Positions 53,303 to 63,639 of a DNA stretch of 64,000 nucleotides are shown here, in pieces. The position numbers and the translations under genes were made by a program. Within the stretch, counting starts at the first letter, position 1; each line of letters begins with the position of its first letter. Where the stretch lies: positions 62,725,949-62,789,948 of the forward strand of contig OY987298.1 of NCBI GenBank assembly GCA_963920635.1, in the 5' to 3' direction. Source of the DNA: Pseudeuparius sepicola (Eukaryota > Arthropoda > Insecta > Coleoptera > Anthribidae). The notes under the pieces are model-generated. The model made no database searches, was not told the origin of the DNA, and was given only the letters and a program-made list of their open reading frames with translations.

Positions 53303-54701
53303 CAGGGTGAGTTTTTTTCGATGCCCACTATGGGGATCTCGGAAACTAGCAGAGCTAGAACAAAGGTTAAATGGGGAAAGAATTGCAGTTTTGAATGCTC
53401 AATCTAATACCCCTTTTGGATTTTTAAAAAAGTTCACAGCTCACTAGATATTTTGAAAAAAGTGATTTTTTGCTATTTCTTCGTATCTCTGTAGCTCCGT
53501 TATTTATGATTTATGCAGAAAAACTGTAGAGACAAAAATTGTAGATAATTTTGGGCTTAATAAGATAATCTGATCCAATTTTTTATGTTGTTTTTGATTT
53601 TTAAGATATGACATAAACTTGTGTTTTTTTTAAATATAAAGCATAGTTGGCTTTCCAAAGATATAATACTCGGCACAGTTATTACAAAAAATAAAAGAGC
53701 TATGGCTAATTTTCTGATTTTTTTCAAATTTTCACATAGTCAGCCATGGAATATTTTCATAATTACGTTCTATTTTATAATTAGACATACGTAAAACTTT
53801 CTAATATTTTGTTTTTAGCTGGTAACAAAATGTAGGAAAATAAAACAGAAATTAAAAAACTCAAATTCAAATTATTATTATTTTAAAAGGTCACCTTTTA
53901 AAATAAAAAAGGTTTTCAAGCAATCCACCATTATTATTTATGCAAATATTGCATCTTTTTAAAGCTGAATTTGTCGCCTTTCTTAGAGAGCGCCTGGCAA
54001 TACTGGCAATTGGTTCTAAAACAGCTGCTCTTAATTTAATAATTGTCTCATACTTTATTTTGTACTGTTCCCCACAAAAAGAAATCCAAAACAGACAAAT
54101 CGGGGGATCGGGACTGCCAGGAAATAGGTCTATTTCTCCCTATCCAACTATTTGGATAGAGCTGATCTAGGTAATTTCATACGGGCAAGTATTTATGTGG
54201 TGGAGCTCCATCATGATAATTTTTGTTTTATTTTGTTACATTTTGTCTTATACAATAGAACGTAATTATGAAAATATTCCATGGCTGACTATGTAAAAAT
54301 TAAAAAAAATCAGAAAATTAGCCATAGCTATTTTATTGTTTATAATAACTATGCCGAGTATTATATCTTTGGAAAGCTAAAAAAATGGCCGATTTTATAA
54401 GGCCACAGCCAACTATGATTTAGTCATATCTCAAAAATCACAAACAACGCCCAAAATTATCTACAATTTTTGTCTCTACAGTTTTTCTGTATAATCAGAA
54501 ATAAGGGAGCTACAGAGATCTGAAGAAATAGGAAAAAATCACTTTTTTCAAAATATCTACTGAGGCGTGAACTTTTTTAAAAATCCAAAATGGGCATTAG
54601 ATTGAGCATTCAAAACTGCAATTCTTTCCCCCATTTAACCTTTGTTCTAGCTCTGCTAGTTTCCGAGATCCCCGTAGTGAGCATCGAAAAAACTCACCCT
54701 G
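53303..54701. mobile_element. TACAGGGTG mariner-like element, 1399 bp
   Basis: CAGGGTGAGTTTTTTTCGAT at left faces its complement at right, with TA at 53301-53302 and 54702-54703. Terminal inverted repeats are very long (about 53303-53855 and 54225-54701), with words such as GATCTCGGAAACTAGCAGAG and GTCAGCCATGGAATATTTTC on both sides. A transposase scrap remains between them. This ties the TACAGGGTG palindromes to a mariner-like transposase with long TIRs, as at 24.8-27.1 kb. Confidence 0.88.
53935..54190 (-). pseudogene. Mariner-like transposase C-terminal scrap
   Basis: The minus strand near 54040-54115 reads WQSRSPDLSVLDFFLWGTVQ, then a stop, matching the WPxRSPDLTPLDFFLWG third-Asp block of the transposase at 25446-26213. 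Flanking sequence is too decayed to align by eye. The plus frame 53940-54170 is a shadow. Confidence 0.75.
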
Positions 54702-54849
54702 TATATAGTAAATTTTACCTCCTATTTCTATTCTTTGTTGGAGCGTATATCGTTCCACTTTCTTAAATCGAATAGTTATTACTTCACACTTATCCAGAAG
54801 TTTGATAATAAGAAAATGGCTTGAAATTTAAAATGTCACCTCTTAATGG

Positions 54850-56740
54850 AAAACCCTATAGAGTGTGTCCCGTTTCTCACCCCTGAAAATCTAAGTAGGC
54901 TGGGGGAATTGAACGTGTGAATTTTTTTTATAGATATGTTCTTGGAAGGTCGTCATTTGAGAAGTATTGGTTTGACTTTGCTGCGAAATCCTGGAGATTT
55001 TTTAAAGGGGTGCGTGTTTCAAAAAATCATATTATTAGGCATTTTTTTATTTAAAATCTGATACAACAGCGTTAATCGGGACACACCGAAACCCCCATAG
55101 GCCCCATATACCAAATTTGAACAAAATAGGAATGGCAAAATATGAATTTTAAAGGCACTTGGCGAGTCAAGTGTGCCATGTAATTAGTTCGAAACCGAGT
55201 TCAAAACAGTTAAACGATCAACAGGACCACTCAAAGTGCAAAGATTCAATACAAGAGTACCTATACAGGATATTTTTCTCTGGACCATCTCAAAATGCTG
55301 AATTTTTATGAACCTTTATAAACTTAATAAACATAGGAGTAATTTATTTTTTACAAAATGCCAACCAACAAAAAACAATTTAAATTATTGGACAAATTTA
55401 AAGTATTCTCAACAAAGTCAGTGTCTGGGGTGGTTATACAGTGTGGTCATTTAAAAGTGTGCAACATATGAGAATTTTTTTTATTAATTGCGCAACGAAA
55501 ATACAAATATTCCCGAAAGTTGGTGCATGTTCGATAATCATATTAGGCGCACTTAGAATGGTTGCAAGTCAAACAGCATACAAGGTAGGTCAAAAAATAT
55601 AAAAATTGTACAAGAGTAAAGTACCCTTATTCCAGAAAATTCAGCAAAATATTATTAAGAAAAGTTGTCTAGAATTAAAAGTTATGCCTAAATACCAAAA
55701 CATGGCCTCCTAAGAAAAAAATATATTTTTTGAGAAACATTAATAATTTTCTAAAAAAAATTTGTTTTAATACTCACCCTAAAAAATTTCATAAATAAAT
55801 CAAAATTATATCAATTTCGCATTACTTTGTTCAAATTCAAGCATATTTGTAAAATTAACTTAGATTTTTAATTTTTTAGGGAATCACAAACTTCATGTTT
55901 GTTGCAACGATATTAAACAAAACTTTAAAATTTTGCAAAAATTCTTCTGAAGAAGGTAAAACAATAGTAATGGTAATGTGTATATTAAAAAACTCTCATT
56001 TAAGGTGCAACATTTTCATTTTAAATGTTTATTAAGAAACTGTGAAAATTAATTGACGAAAATTTTTTTCTTAGGATGCTATGTTTTGGTATTTAGGCAT
56101 AGCTAAACAACTTTACTTAATAACCTTTTGCTAATTTTTTTGAAATAATGGTACCTTACTCTTGTGCAATTTTTATATTTTTCGGCAATGTCTGTATTTT
56201 GGTTGTGCAATTAATAAAAAAAAGTCCCATATGTTGCACACTTAAATGACCACACTGTATACTCGATTTTTGACCCGTATAAAGTTTCAAAAAATTCAGC
56301 ATTTTCAGTTAGCACAGTGAAGAACACCTTGTATATTTTTTATTGGATCTTTGCACATCATTACTGTGAGTGGTCCTGTTGATCGTCCAACTGTTTCGAA
56401 GTAATTCCATAGCACACTTGACTCGCCAGATGACTTTAAAGTTCCTATTTTACTCAAATTTGACTCCCTGCAGAATGGAACCCCCTGTTAATTTTTTGTT
56501 CAAATTTAGTATATGGGGGTTTCAGTGTGTCCTGATTAGGGCTGTGGTGTCAGATTTTAAATAAAAAATGCCTAATATGGTTTTTTGAAAACCGCACCTC
56601 TTTAAAAAATAGCAGTAGGCCAGGACTTCGCAGCAAAGTCAAACCAATACTTCGCAAATGACAATCTTTCAGGGATATATCTATAAAAAATTCACCCGTT
56701 CAATTCCCCCAGCCTACTTAGATTTTCAGGGGTGTATATT
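54850..56740. mobile_element. Inverted-repeat element holding a P1 MITE in its loop
   Basis: Left arm 54855-55330 and right arm 56275-56735 are inverted copies: CTCACCCCTGAAAATCTAAG, GCAGCAAAGTC-type, TGCTGAATTTTT and CAAATTTGA-type words pair. The pre-insertion loop was about 125 bp and received the palindromic MITE at 55439-56257. It directly abuts the inverted-repeat element to its left. Confidence 0.8.
55439..56257. mobile_element. Palindromic MITE, family P1 copy 2
   Basis: CAGTGTGGTCATTTAAAAGT at left and its near complement at right, TA at 55437-55438 and 56258-56259, 819 bp. Internally almost collinear with 35444-36364 (CCCGAAAGTTGGTGCATGTT, CAAGAGTAAAGTACCCTTAT, ACATGGCCTCCTAAGAAAAA). 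The right half lacks about 60-100 bp compared with copy 1. Confidence 0.9.
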
Positions 56741-57244
56741 CACGTAAGATTTCACCCGAGTCTAATGGGGCTATCTGGGATGACGATGTACAGAGGGTTG
56801 TCAAGATACTAATTAAATTTATATTTTTTAAAAGAAACAACCTATTTAAAATCGTTATTACCGTTAAAATGGTATAAAACTTTATACCATTATCTTTCAC
56901 CGTTTTTTAAATAATTGCATTTTCAAATTTTATACTATATTTATTTAATTTTGATTTGTGGATCTCGGGATAAAGTTGGATATCTGATCCAATAAGAAAA
57001 ATGTTTGTTGTAAACCAACGGATGTGAAACTCAAATTTTTAAATGTTAAGAGCCTTTTTGAATTTTACCGAATTTTCAAAATAAAATTGTCATTAAGAAT
57101 TTCAGTGAAATCTTTAAACGCTTCTAATATTTTAGAATTTTAAATTAGTATTATTTTAGTTAAGTTAAATAATATTTTTTGCTACTGCATCAATCGTCTA
57201 TATCTTTATCACGAGGTATACAAATTGATTTAAAAAATCACAAT
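56741..57244. other. AT-rich spacer
   Basis: It contains a short perfect-type dyad AATGGTATAAAACTTTATACCATT (two halves of about 10 bp) near 56867-56892. No gene recognised. Confidence 0.4.
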
Positions 57245-57900
57245 ACAGGGTGAGTTACGTAACGGTGGTCTATATCTTCTACATTGTCAATGCTAGAAAA
57301 AAAAGTATAGACAAAACTTGAGTACCACATTCCGAAAATATTTTCCTATATACAGGGTGATCCAACAAGTAGGGGAGACCCAAAGTTATGTTTTTTTAAA
57401 TGGAACATCCCGTATTTTGTTACATTTTTGGAAGGCCCTTAAAGAGTAAGTTCTTTTTGGTAAGGGTATTAAGGGTCTTTAAAGGTAGGGAGTTATTTTA
57501 ATTTTAAAAGAAAAAAGGGGACACTTTTGGAAATGTATTACTCAAAAACAAATAAGATTTTGGGCTATAAGTTGGACTGGAGATTGCCTGTTACGCCTAG
57601 TTAACAATTTTGGACCGATATTAAGATAAAGTTCGGAAGAACATACCGGGCGATTCACTTACGCAAATCCTAATTTTACTCGCTAATTGTAAATGCAACA
57701 CCCTATATTTTATTACATATTTGGAAAGCCCTTAAAGAGTAGATACTTTTTGGTATAGGGTACTATGGGTCTAACTTTAAAGGTCAGTTAGTTATTTCAA
57801 TTTTAGTCTAAGAAACGGCTTTAAAAGGGCCGATTACATGATTAAGGTGTCAAAATGTCACTTTTGAAGCTGTATATACCATGTTCCATTTATAAAATGT
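57245..57900 (+). repeat. TACAGGGTG remnants and a 105-bp direct repeat
   Basis: ACAGGGTGAGTTACGTAACG at 57245 and ACAGGGTGATCCAACAAGTA at 57354 are lone termini. A direct repeat of about 105 bp, GGAAGGCCCTTAAAGAGTAA at 57431 and GGAAAGCCCTTAAAGAGTAG at 57722, is diverged. This suggests two overlapping truncated copies of one family. Confidence 0.6.
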
Positions 57901-58320
57901 TAGTTTGGTTAATACCTTACGATCACTCTGTGTAACGCCACCCCTGAGAATCGCTTAGACTTGCAGGGAAATTGGGATGGTAAGAAAGAAATAAAAGAGG
58001 GCTTGAATAGGAATTGTTTATTGTTTTAATGGTTACAAATTTATAAGGGAACATCCTAGCTACCTACCGGCATACAAGGTTAGTAAAACAGGTTTGAACA
58101 AGAATAAAGTAGAGAATAAATTTTTTTTGTTGGTGTAGGTTATGTTTGTATTGGTTTTGAATTGTTAGAGATTTTAAGTGATTTTTTGTGTGTTTTATGT
58201 CTTTTGTATTGGTCCACGAATATTTGTCGAAAAATATCCAGAGAGATTATGAGCATTAGATAAGTTATTGGGCGGTTGGAGGGCGATTTAAAGGAAATTT
58301 ATGAAAAATATTTAGATGTC
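57901..58320. other. Unassigned AT-rich spacer
   Basis: No motif. It may hold the decayed upstream part of the polymerase relic that follows. Confidence 0.35.
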
Positions 58321-58343
58321 AATGTATCTATGCTCCCTCCCAT

Positions 58344-58646
58344 TGACTGCCGATGAAAAAGTCGAATTTCACAATGCTACAGTGTGAGCTATTTGTACAA
58401 AATCGTTTACCGCGGAGGTTGTCAGGCTGAGAGATCACTGCCATCTCACGGAGGAAAAGTGGCTTGGGGCTGCTCACCAAAAGTGTAATTACACTTTTGG
58501 TGAGCAGCCGTACCGTTGCATAATATGTCCAATTATGACGCGCATCTTTTTATTAAGCATTTATGTCGTAACCAGGAAAAAAATGACATAATTGCTGAAA
58601 CACATCATTTAGGTGTAGTAAAAGAACCGATTGATTTATCTGTGTA
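58344..58646 (+). pseudogene. Maverick-type DNA polymerase B relic
   Basis: The plus strand has AICTKSF, then RLRDHCHLTEEKWLGAAHQKCN, split here as RLRDHCHL and GAAHQKCN blocks, and after a frameshift HNMSNYDAHLFIKHL, then a stop at 58646. The Cys/His block followed by FHNLSxYDAHLFI is typical of the N-terminal exonuclease region of protein-primed DNA polymerase B in Maverick/Polinton and related virus-like elements, which replicate the element's DNA. One in-frame TGA (58392) and the frameshift near 58515 kill it. Palm and finger motifs are absent. I do not reconstruct it. Confidence 0.65.
58468..58509. repeat. Perfect 42-bp palindrome
   Basis: Each half is 21 bp, starting GGCTGCTCACCAAAAGTGTA, with no mismatch and no spacer. 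It lies inside the polymerase relic, directly at its frameshift. Confidence 0.95.
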
Positions 58647-58924
58647 ACTCCCGCATTTGAATTCCTAGCCCCAAAAAACCCTGATACCACATTCTATGCA
58701 AATATTTCAATTTTAAATAAAGTTTAAATTTTAATATCTTCTACATCTTTTAGCATTTTCGGAGATACATATGTTTTTCCTTATTTATAGATTCTGAATC
58801 ATCCCCCGAATTATAGGTAAGTAGGTATATTATTGGGTTCAATTTCCGTATTTCGTACAACATTTTTTGTTCTATACCTATAAATGGTTCATGCTTCCAC
58901 AAATATTGTCTTCGTTCGACATTT

Positions 58925-59160
58925 CTTCTTTCCAATGCAGGCCCAAAGCTGCGGGCTGCGGCACTACAGGTGTGCCGCCTTAATACGGCAGAGTGTATCT
59001 CTGGCCCCGCGGGACTCCGCGAAATGGATTGGAAAACTTCTAGCCATTGATTTGTATTCGCCCCGCGCCGGGCTGTCCGTTGCGCTTCTCTGTTTGTATG
59101 CTCGAAGCACCGGTGTCGTCCTGATGGACCTGCCTCTTGGGTCCCACAGATAAAGAGGAA
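58925..59160. other. GC-rich island
   Basis: GC-rich patch with GGCCCCGCGGGACTCCGCG and TCGCCCCGCGCCGGGCTG, also AGATAAAG and GTGCCGCCTTAATACGGC words. Both strands are open for 80-90 codons without motif. It abuts repeat R copy 2. Confidence 0.4.
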
Positions 59161-59372
59161 GTGGGCACAGTTTGTCGAAGTTCTTGCATATACAATATCT
59201 CAATCTGAAATTTTTGGTTCAAAAATTGTGGTGATTATTTCCCTCATACTGCTTGCATCCAATAAGGTAGCTCCTTCCATAAAAATCCAACCAATCATAT
59301 GCCTCTGCTGGCGATAATTGCACTTGTGCAAAATCAAAGCGGTAATACCACTACTTGTGCACTTATCACTTC

Positions 59373-59385
59373 GTTGCTTAGCAAC
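59373..59385. promoter_or_regulatory. RFX X-box-like palindrome (also at 61922-61934)
   Basis: GTTGCTTAGCAAC here and GTTGCTAAGCAAC at 61922-61934 are exact matches to the RFX X-box pattern RYYNYY-N-RRNRAC. Both lie in repeat R; copy 1 lost it. Function is conjectural. Confidence 0.3.
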
Positions 59386-60463
59386 CGCGAATCTGTTGGA
59401 TACGAACACGTAGGTACTTCTTAAAATTGGCGTGTTTTACACTGTTCTAAATTATGCAGCTTATAAATTATATTGCGGTATTATTAAGCATTTTATCAAT
59501 GAATTTATATAACTTTTACATTGCTAAATTGTTGTTATTAGACCTCCGTCTCAGTTTAAATGTATTACACACATTCAGAAAATAAACAAACGCTAACAGG
59601 GTGTAGGTATAATCGCATTTGCTTTGGATATCCAAGCGTCATGTTGGTTTACTCGAACGCTACAGTCGAAGCTGTCAATAAACTCGTTCAAAATGAGTCG
59701 TTTTGGAAATGTATAGGTACATAGAAAAAATTAATAGAGAAATTATTAAATCGTATTTGTGAAATAATCTCGACAAATAGGTACCACTCGTGCCGGAAAT
59801 TTTTCTAATTAATTTTATTCTCAAGCGCTATTTTGCCCATTAGTAAAACCACTCGTATAAATTGGGATTTTATTTTCAGAGCGAAGCTCTCGGGATTTTA
59901 TCAGAAAATGAAAGACCAATTTATACTCGTGATCTTTCTAGGCAAAATAGCGCTTTCTAAAAAATTATCGATACAATTTCCGGCACTTGTGATATTACAT
60001 ACGAGAATTTAACGCCTGCCAATATGAACTAATGAAATGATATGATTTTTGAAATATTAACCAATCAGGTGATGATTTCAGCGATAATACCACTAGTGGT
60101 ATTTTCGTATGTAATATCACTAGTGCCGGAAATTGAATCGATAATTTTTTCGAAAGCGTTATTTTGCCTAGAAAGATCACGAGTATAAATTGGGATTTTA
60201 TTTTCTGATAAAATCCCGAGAGCGAGGGATTTTATCTCTGCTAATGGCCAAAATAGGGCTTGAGAATAAAATTATCTAGAAAAAATTCCGGCACGAGTGG
60301 TATTTGTCGAGATTATTTCACGAATACGATTTAATAATTTCAGTATTAATTTTTTCTATGTTTACATTTCCAAAACGACTCATTTTGAACGAGTTTATTG
60401 ACAGACTGTAGCGTTCGAGTAAACAAACATGACGCTTGGGTATCCAAGGCAAATGCGATTATA

Positions 60464-61629
60464 CAGGGTGTTCCTTAATGACATGCTAATACTTAAGGGG
60501 GTTATTCTTGGGCCCATTTTAAGAAAAAACTTTATATGAACGTATGTCGTAAACGTCCTAACTTTTGAGATACAGGGCGTTAAAGTTCATTTTTTAAAAT
60601 TGAATTTTGGCTACATCTCCCGAAATAATCAAGCTGCTGAACTGAAATTTTACACTGCTATGTTTTTGGGGATGGAGAATAAGCTGAAAATGTCAATTTC
60701 ACCGTATCTCACAGAGGGCGCCACCTGCGCTGTTTTTTGATCACGCTTTTACGCGTAACTTTTTTGAGGTTATCTTTTTGGTCCTGCAGGTCCATCATTT
60801 TAGTGCATCTTTTCATTCTGCAAGAAAAAGGTACTCTTGTTTCATAACGATTAAATCAACCGTTTGCGTTGAAATTACCAAAACGTGCCCCAAACCACCT
60901 GTTGATTCCAAGATTCGATACACTGCTACTGCTACTGCTTTCAAATGTTACAGATCAACTGTACATTCAAAATGATGAAAAAAATGCCAAATGGGCATTG
61001 GTCAAAACACCATTGGTTTTCTTGAAATAGAGTGTCCAAATTTTGTCAAATTCAATCCTTTCCATTTTGAAAGCGAATAATTTTTGGTACATTGTTCATA
61101 GGGATTTTTTTCCCAGTTTAAATGGTACAGTTGATCTGTAACACTTGAAGGTGGTAGGTGAAAATTTTATGTTTCGAATATTGGAATCAATAGGTGTTTT
61201 GGGGCACGTTTTTGTAATTTCAACGCAAACGGTTGATTTAATCGTTATGAAACAAGAGTACCTTTTTCTTGCAGAATGAAAAGATGCACTAAAATGATGG
61301 ACCTGCAGGACCAAAAAGATAACCTCAAAAAAGTTACGAGTAAAAGCGTGATCAAAAAACAGCGCAAGTGGCGCCCTCTGTGAAATACGGTGAAATTGAC
61401 ATTTTCAGCTTATTCTCCATCCCCAAAAACACATAAGTGCCAAATTTCAGTTCAGCAGCTTGATTATTTCGGGAGATGTAGCCAAAATTCAATTTAAAAA
61501 AATGAACTTTAACGCCCTGTATCTCAAAAGTTAGGACGTTTAGGACATACGTTCATATGAAGTTTTTTTCTTAAAATGGGCCCAAGAATAACCCCCTTAA
61601 GTATTAGCATGTCATTAAGGAACACCCTG
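60464..61629. mobile_element. TACAGGGTG palindromic MITE, 1166 bp, young
   Basis: CAGGGTGTTCCTTAATGACA faces its exact complement at 61610-61629, with TA at 60462-60463 and 61630-61631. Arms of about 450 bp are nearly identical (CCTAACTTTTGAGATACAGG, ACATCTCCCGAAATAATCAA, GGTCCTGCAGGTCCATCATT), around a core of about 200 bp. Two R copies lacking it act as empty sites. A truncated relative is at 47695-48361. Confidence 0.93.
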
Positions 61630-62104
61630 TATATACCTACATTCTGTCGCGTTGGTTTATTTTCTGAATGTGTCATAAATTTAAACGGAGGCGGAGGTCT
61701 AAATAACAAGAATTTAGCAATGTAAAAGTTATATAAATTCATTGATATAATATAATAATAATAATAATTCTCACCCTCACAATACTCCAAACTAGGAGTA
61801 CCCCAGAAGCAACTACATGCTTGTGCTTATGCAACATAATTTATAAGCTGCATAATTTAGAACAGTGTGAAACACACAAACTTTAAGAAGTAGGTACGTG
61901 TTTGTATCCAACAGATTCGCGGTTGCTAAGCAACGAAGTGATAATTTGCACAAGTGCAATTACCGGTAATTGCACTAGTGCAAATTATCGCTAGCAGAGG
62001 CATATCATTGGTTGGATTTTTATGGAAGGAGAAGGAGCTACCTTATTGGATGCAAGCAGTATGAGGGAAATAATCGCTGAAATCCTACTCTCTTAGTTAC
62101 ATCC

Positions 62105-62515
62105 TAGTTAGGCTAAACCAATATTGTGGCAGCTAAAACTGATAACCCGATAACTTCTTCACATTACCAAATTTAATATAGGACTAGAATATATATGTTT
62201 TCAGTTAACACATTGATCTTTAAATATCTATTAGCACAAAAAACATATTCAGAACTGAAAGTTCAATCTAAATGTCGGCTAACTATCAAACTAACTATTT
62301 GAAGTTGTTAAATTCTCTTTTTAAATACAACTCGTGGTATGCCTAATAACAGATAATACATTTCCTTAATTTATAACTCATTATAATCCCAATGCTAAGA
62401 AAATACCACTCCTGCTGCGCAGTCGTGATATTTTCAGCTTTGGGATTATAATTCGTAAAATTAACGAAAGGTATTATCGATAATAGGCACACCATTTTGT
62501 TATATTACCCCTGAA
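62105..62515 (+). repeat. Dispersed repeat D, copy 2
   Basis: Direct copy of 37545-38175 without the tRNA-like insert: ACCAATATTGTGGCAGCTAA, ATTAGCACAAAAAACATA, ACTCCTGCTGCGCAGTCGTG, AGGTATTATCGATAATAGGC occur in the same order. It directly follows the R palindrome. Confidence 0.8.
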
Positions 62516-63235
62516 AATTTCGCACTTATCAATCAACCAATCAAAAGCCTTTACTTTGAACCGTTACCATGGCAATCCAAGTATTTTTCGGAATTTTTTT
62601 GCGCTAAGGGTAGGACCTAAAAGTGTCACTTTTGATTATTAAATTGAGTGAAAGAATAAACTATGAAGTATGTTAAATTTTTGCGAAATTTTCTTACCGA
62701 ATAACTCGAGGTTAAATTAAAAATCCGAAAATTCTTTCTCGGTCATGAATATTTTAAGAAAATTATCCCTCGCCTGCAGCTCGGGATAATTTTCGGTATT
62801 ACATGTGACAATTTGTAGTTATAGGTAGGTACCTATTCTGAAATAAACGTGTGTGAACTGTTCTGTAAGAAAGCAGGACCAGATGACATTAAACACAAAC
62901 AGCACATTAACAAGTGGTTGCATACTAATTTTTCGTCAAAAAATATTCAGTGATAAATTTTTACAACAGGGCCAATTTTAGAATTATTATGATGTTTTCA
63001 AACTTTACTAACTAAACTTTTATAGTATAGATAGTAGGTCGAGGAAACATGAAAGAAATGACATACTTTGTTATTTTTTTTAGATTGTGATGACTTTGAG
63101 CCCCGAAAAAGTGAGTAAGTAAAGGTACAGGCTATTTCCACATTTCCATCAAAGCTAATTCTATAAATTAATTGTTTTATTGTTCCTTAACCTGTTGGTG
63201 GGATAACCCCAAAATGTTTACAGGTAACGTACCTA
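62516..63235. other. Unassigned AT-rich spacer
   Basis: It contains CCGAAAATTCTTTCTCGG and GGGATAATTTTCGGTATTAC words akin to those in the 59.6-60.4 kb palindrome, perhaps a distant relative. No gene. Confidence 0.35.
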
Positions 63236-63632
63236 CAATCTCCCGGGGTTAAAGCTGAGGAAAGAATCCACCGTAACTACCGTAGAAGGGTTGCAGAGCT
63301 ATGGGTGGAAGCAGCGAGCCCATATATGACCATATCTGACACGGCCGGAAAAAATAATTTTTTTCTTTAAAATTTTAGAGGGTTACACCTTCAGCTTTTT
63401 ACTGGAGAGAAGCGACCCCATAGAGCTTAAGTCGGCAGAAAAGAATCGACTTTGACTACCGTCTAAGGGTTTCAAAACGAGGGTAGAAAGGCCGAGAGCA
63501 TAATATGATGCCGCCGGAGAAAACAATTTTTTCTTAAAAAATTGTGGGGGGTTGCTACACCTTCAGCTTTTTACTGGGAGGAGCGACACCACAGGGCTTA
63601 ATTCGGCAGAAAAAAATCGACCGTGAGTATCC
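63236..63632 (+). repeat. Tandem repeat, period about 172 bp, 2.3 units
   Basis: ACACCTTCAGCTTTTTACTG recurs at 63385 and 63557; each is followed by GCTTAA-TCGGCAGAAAA-AATCGAC and preceded by an AGGG-AGAAA-GGCCGGAAAAAA-type block. A partial first unit starts near 63236. The monomer length is that of many satellites. Diverged between units. Confidence 0.75.
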
Positions 63633-63639
63633 TCACATA

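Larger units (their letters stand above)
53015..54845. mobile_element. Inverted-repeat element holding another in its loop
   Basis: The left arm 53015-53160 (AGAGGTGTCATTTTAAATT, GAAGTAATAATTATCCGATT, CTCTCCAACAAGG) and right arm 54720-54845 are inverted copies. Between the arms the original loop was about 160 bp; it now also contains the 1.4-kb element 53303-54701. No coding sequence in the outer element. Confidence 0.75.
59216..62090. mobile_element. Large palindrome built from two R repeats
   Basis: R copy 2 (59216-59612, inverted) and R copy 3 (61632-62090, direct) form the outer arms, and 59613-60461 continues them as an inner palindrome with its dyad near 60037 (GCGTCATG, CGAGTAAAC, CACTCGTGCCGGAA, ATCACGAGTATAAATTGGG words on both sides). 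A 1166-bp MITE (60464-61629) interrupts the right arm. Without it the structure would be one palindrome of about 1.7 kb. No coding sequence. Confidence 0.85.
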
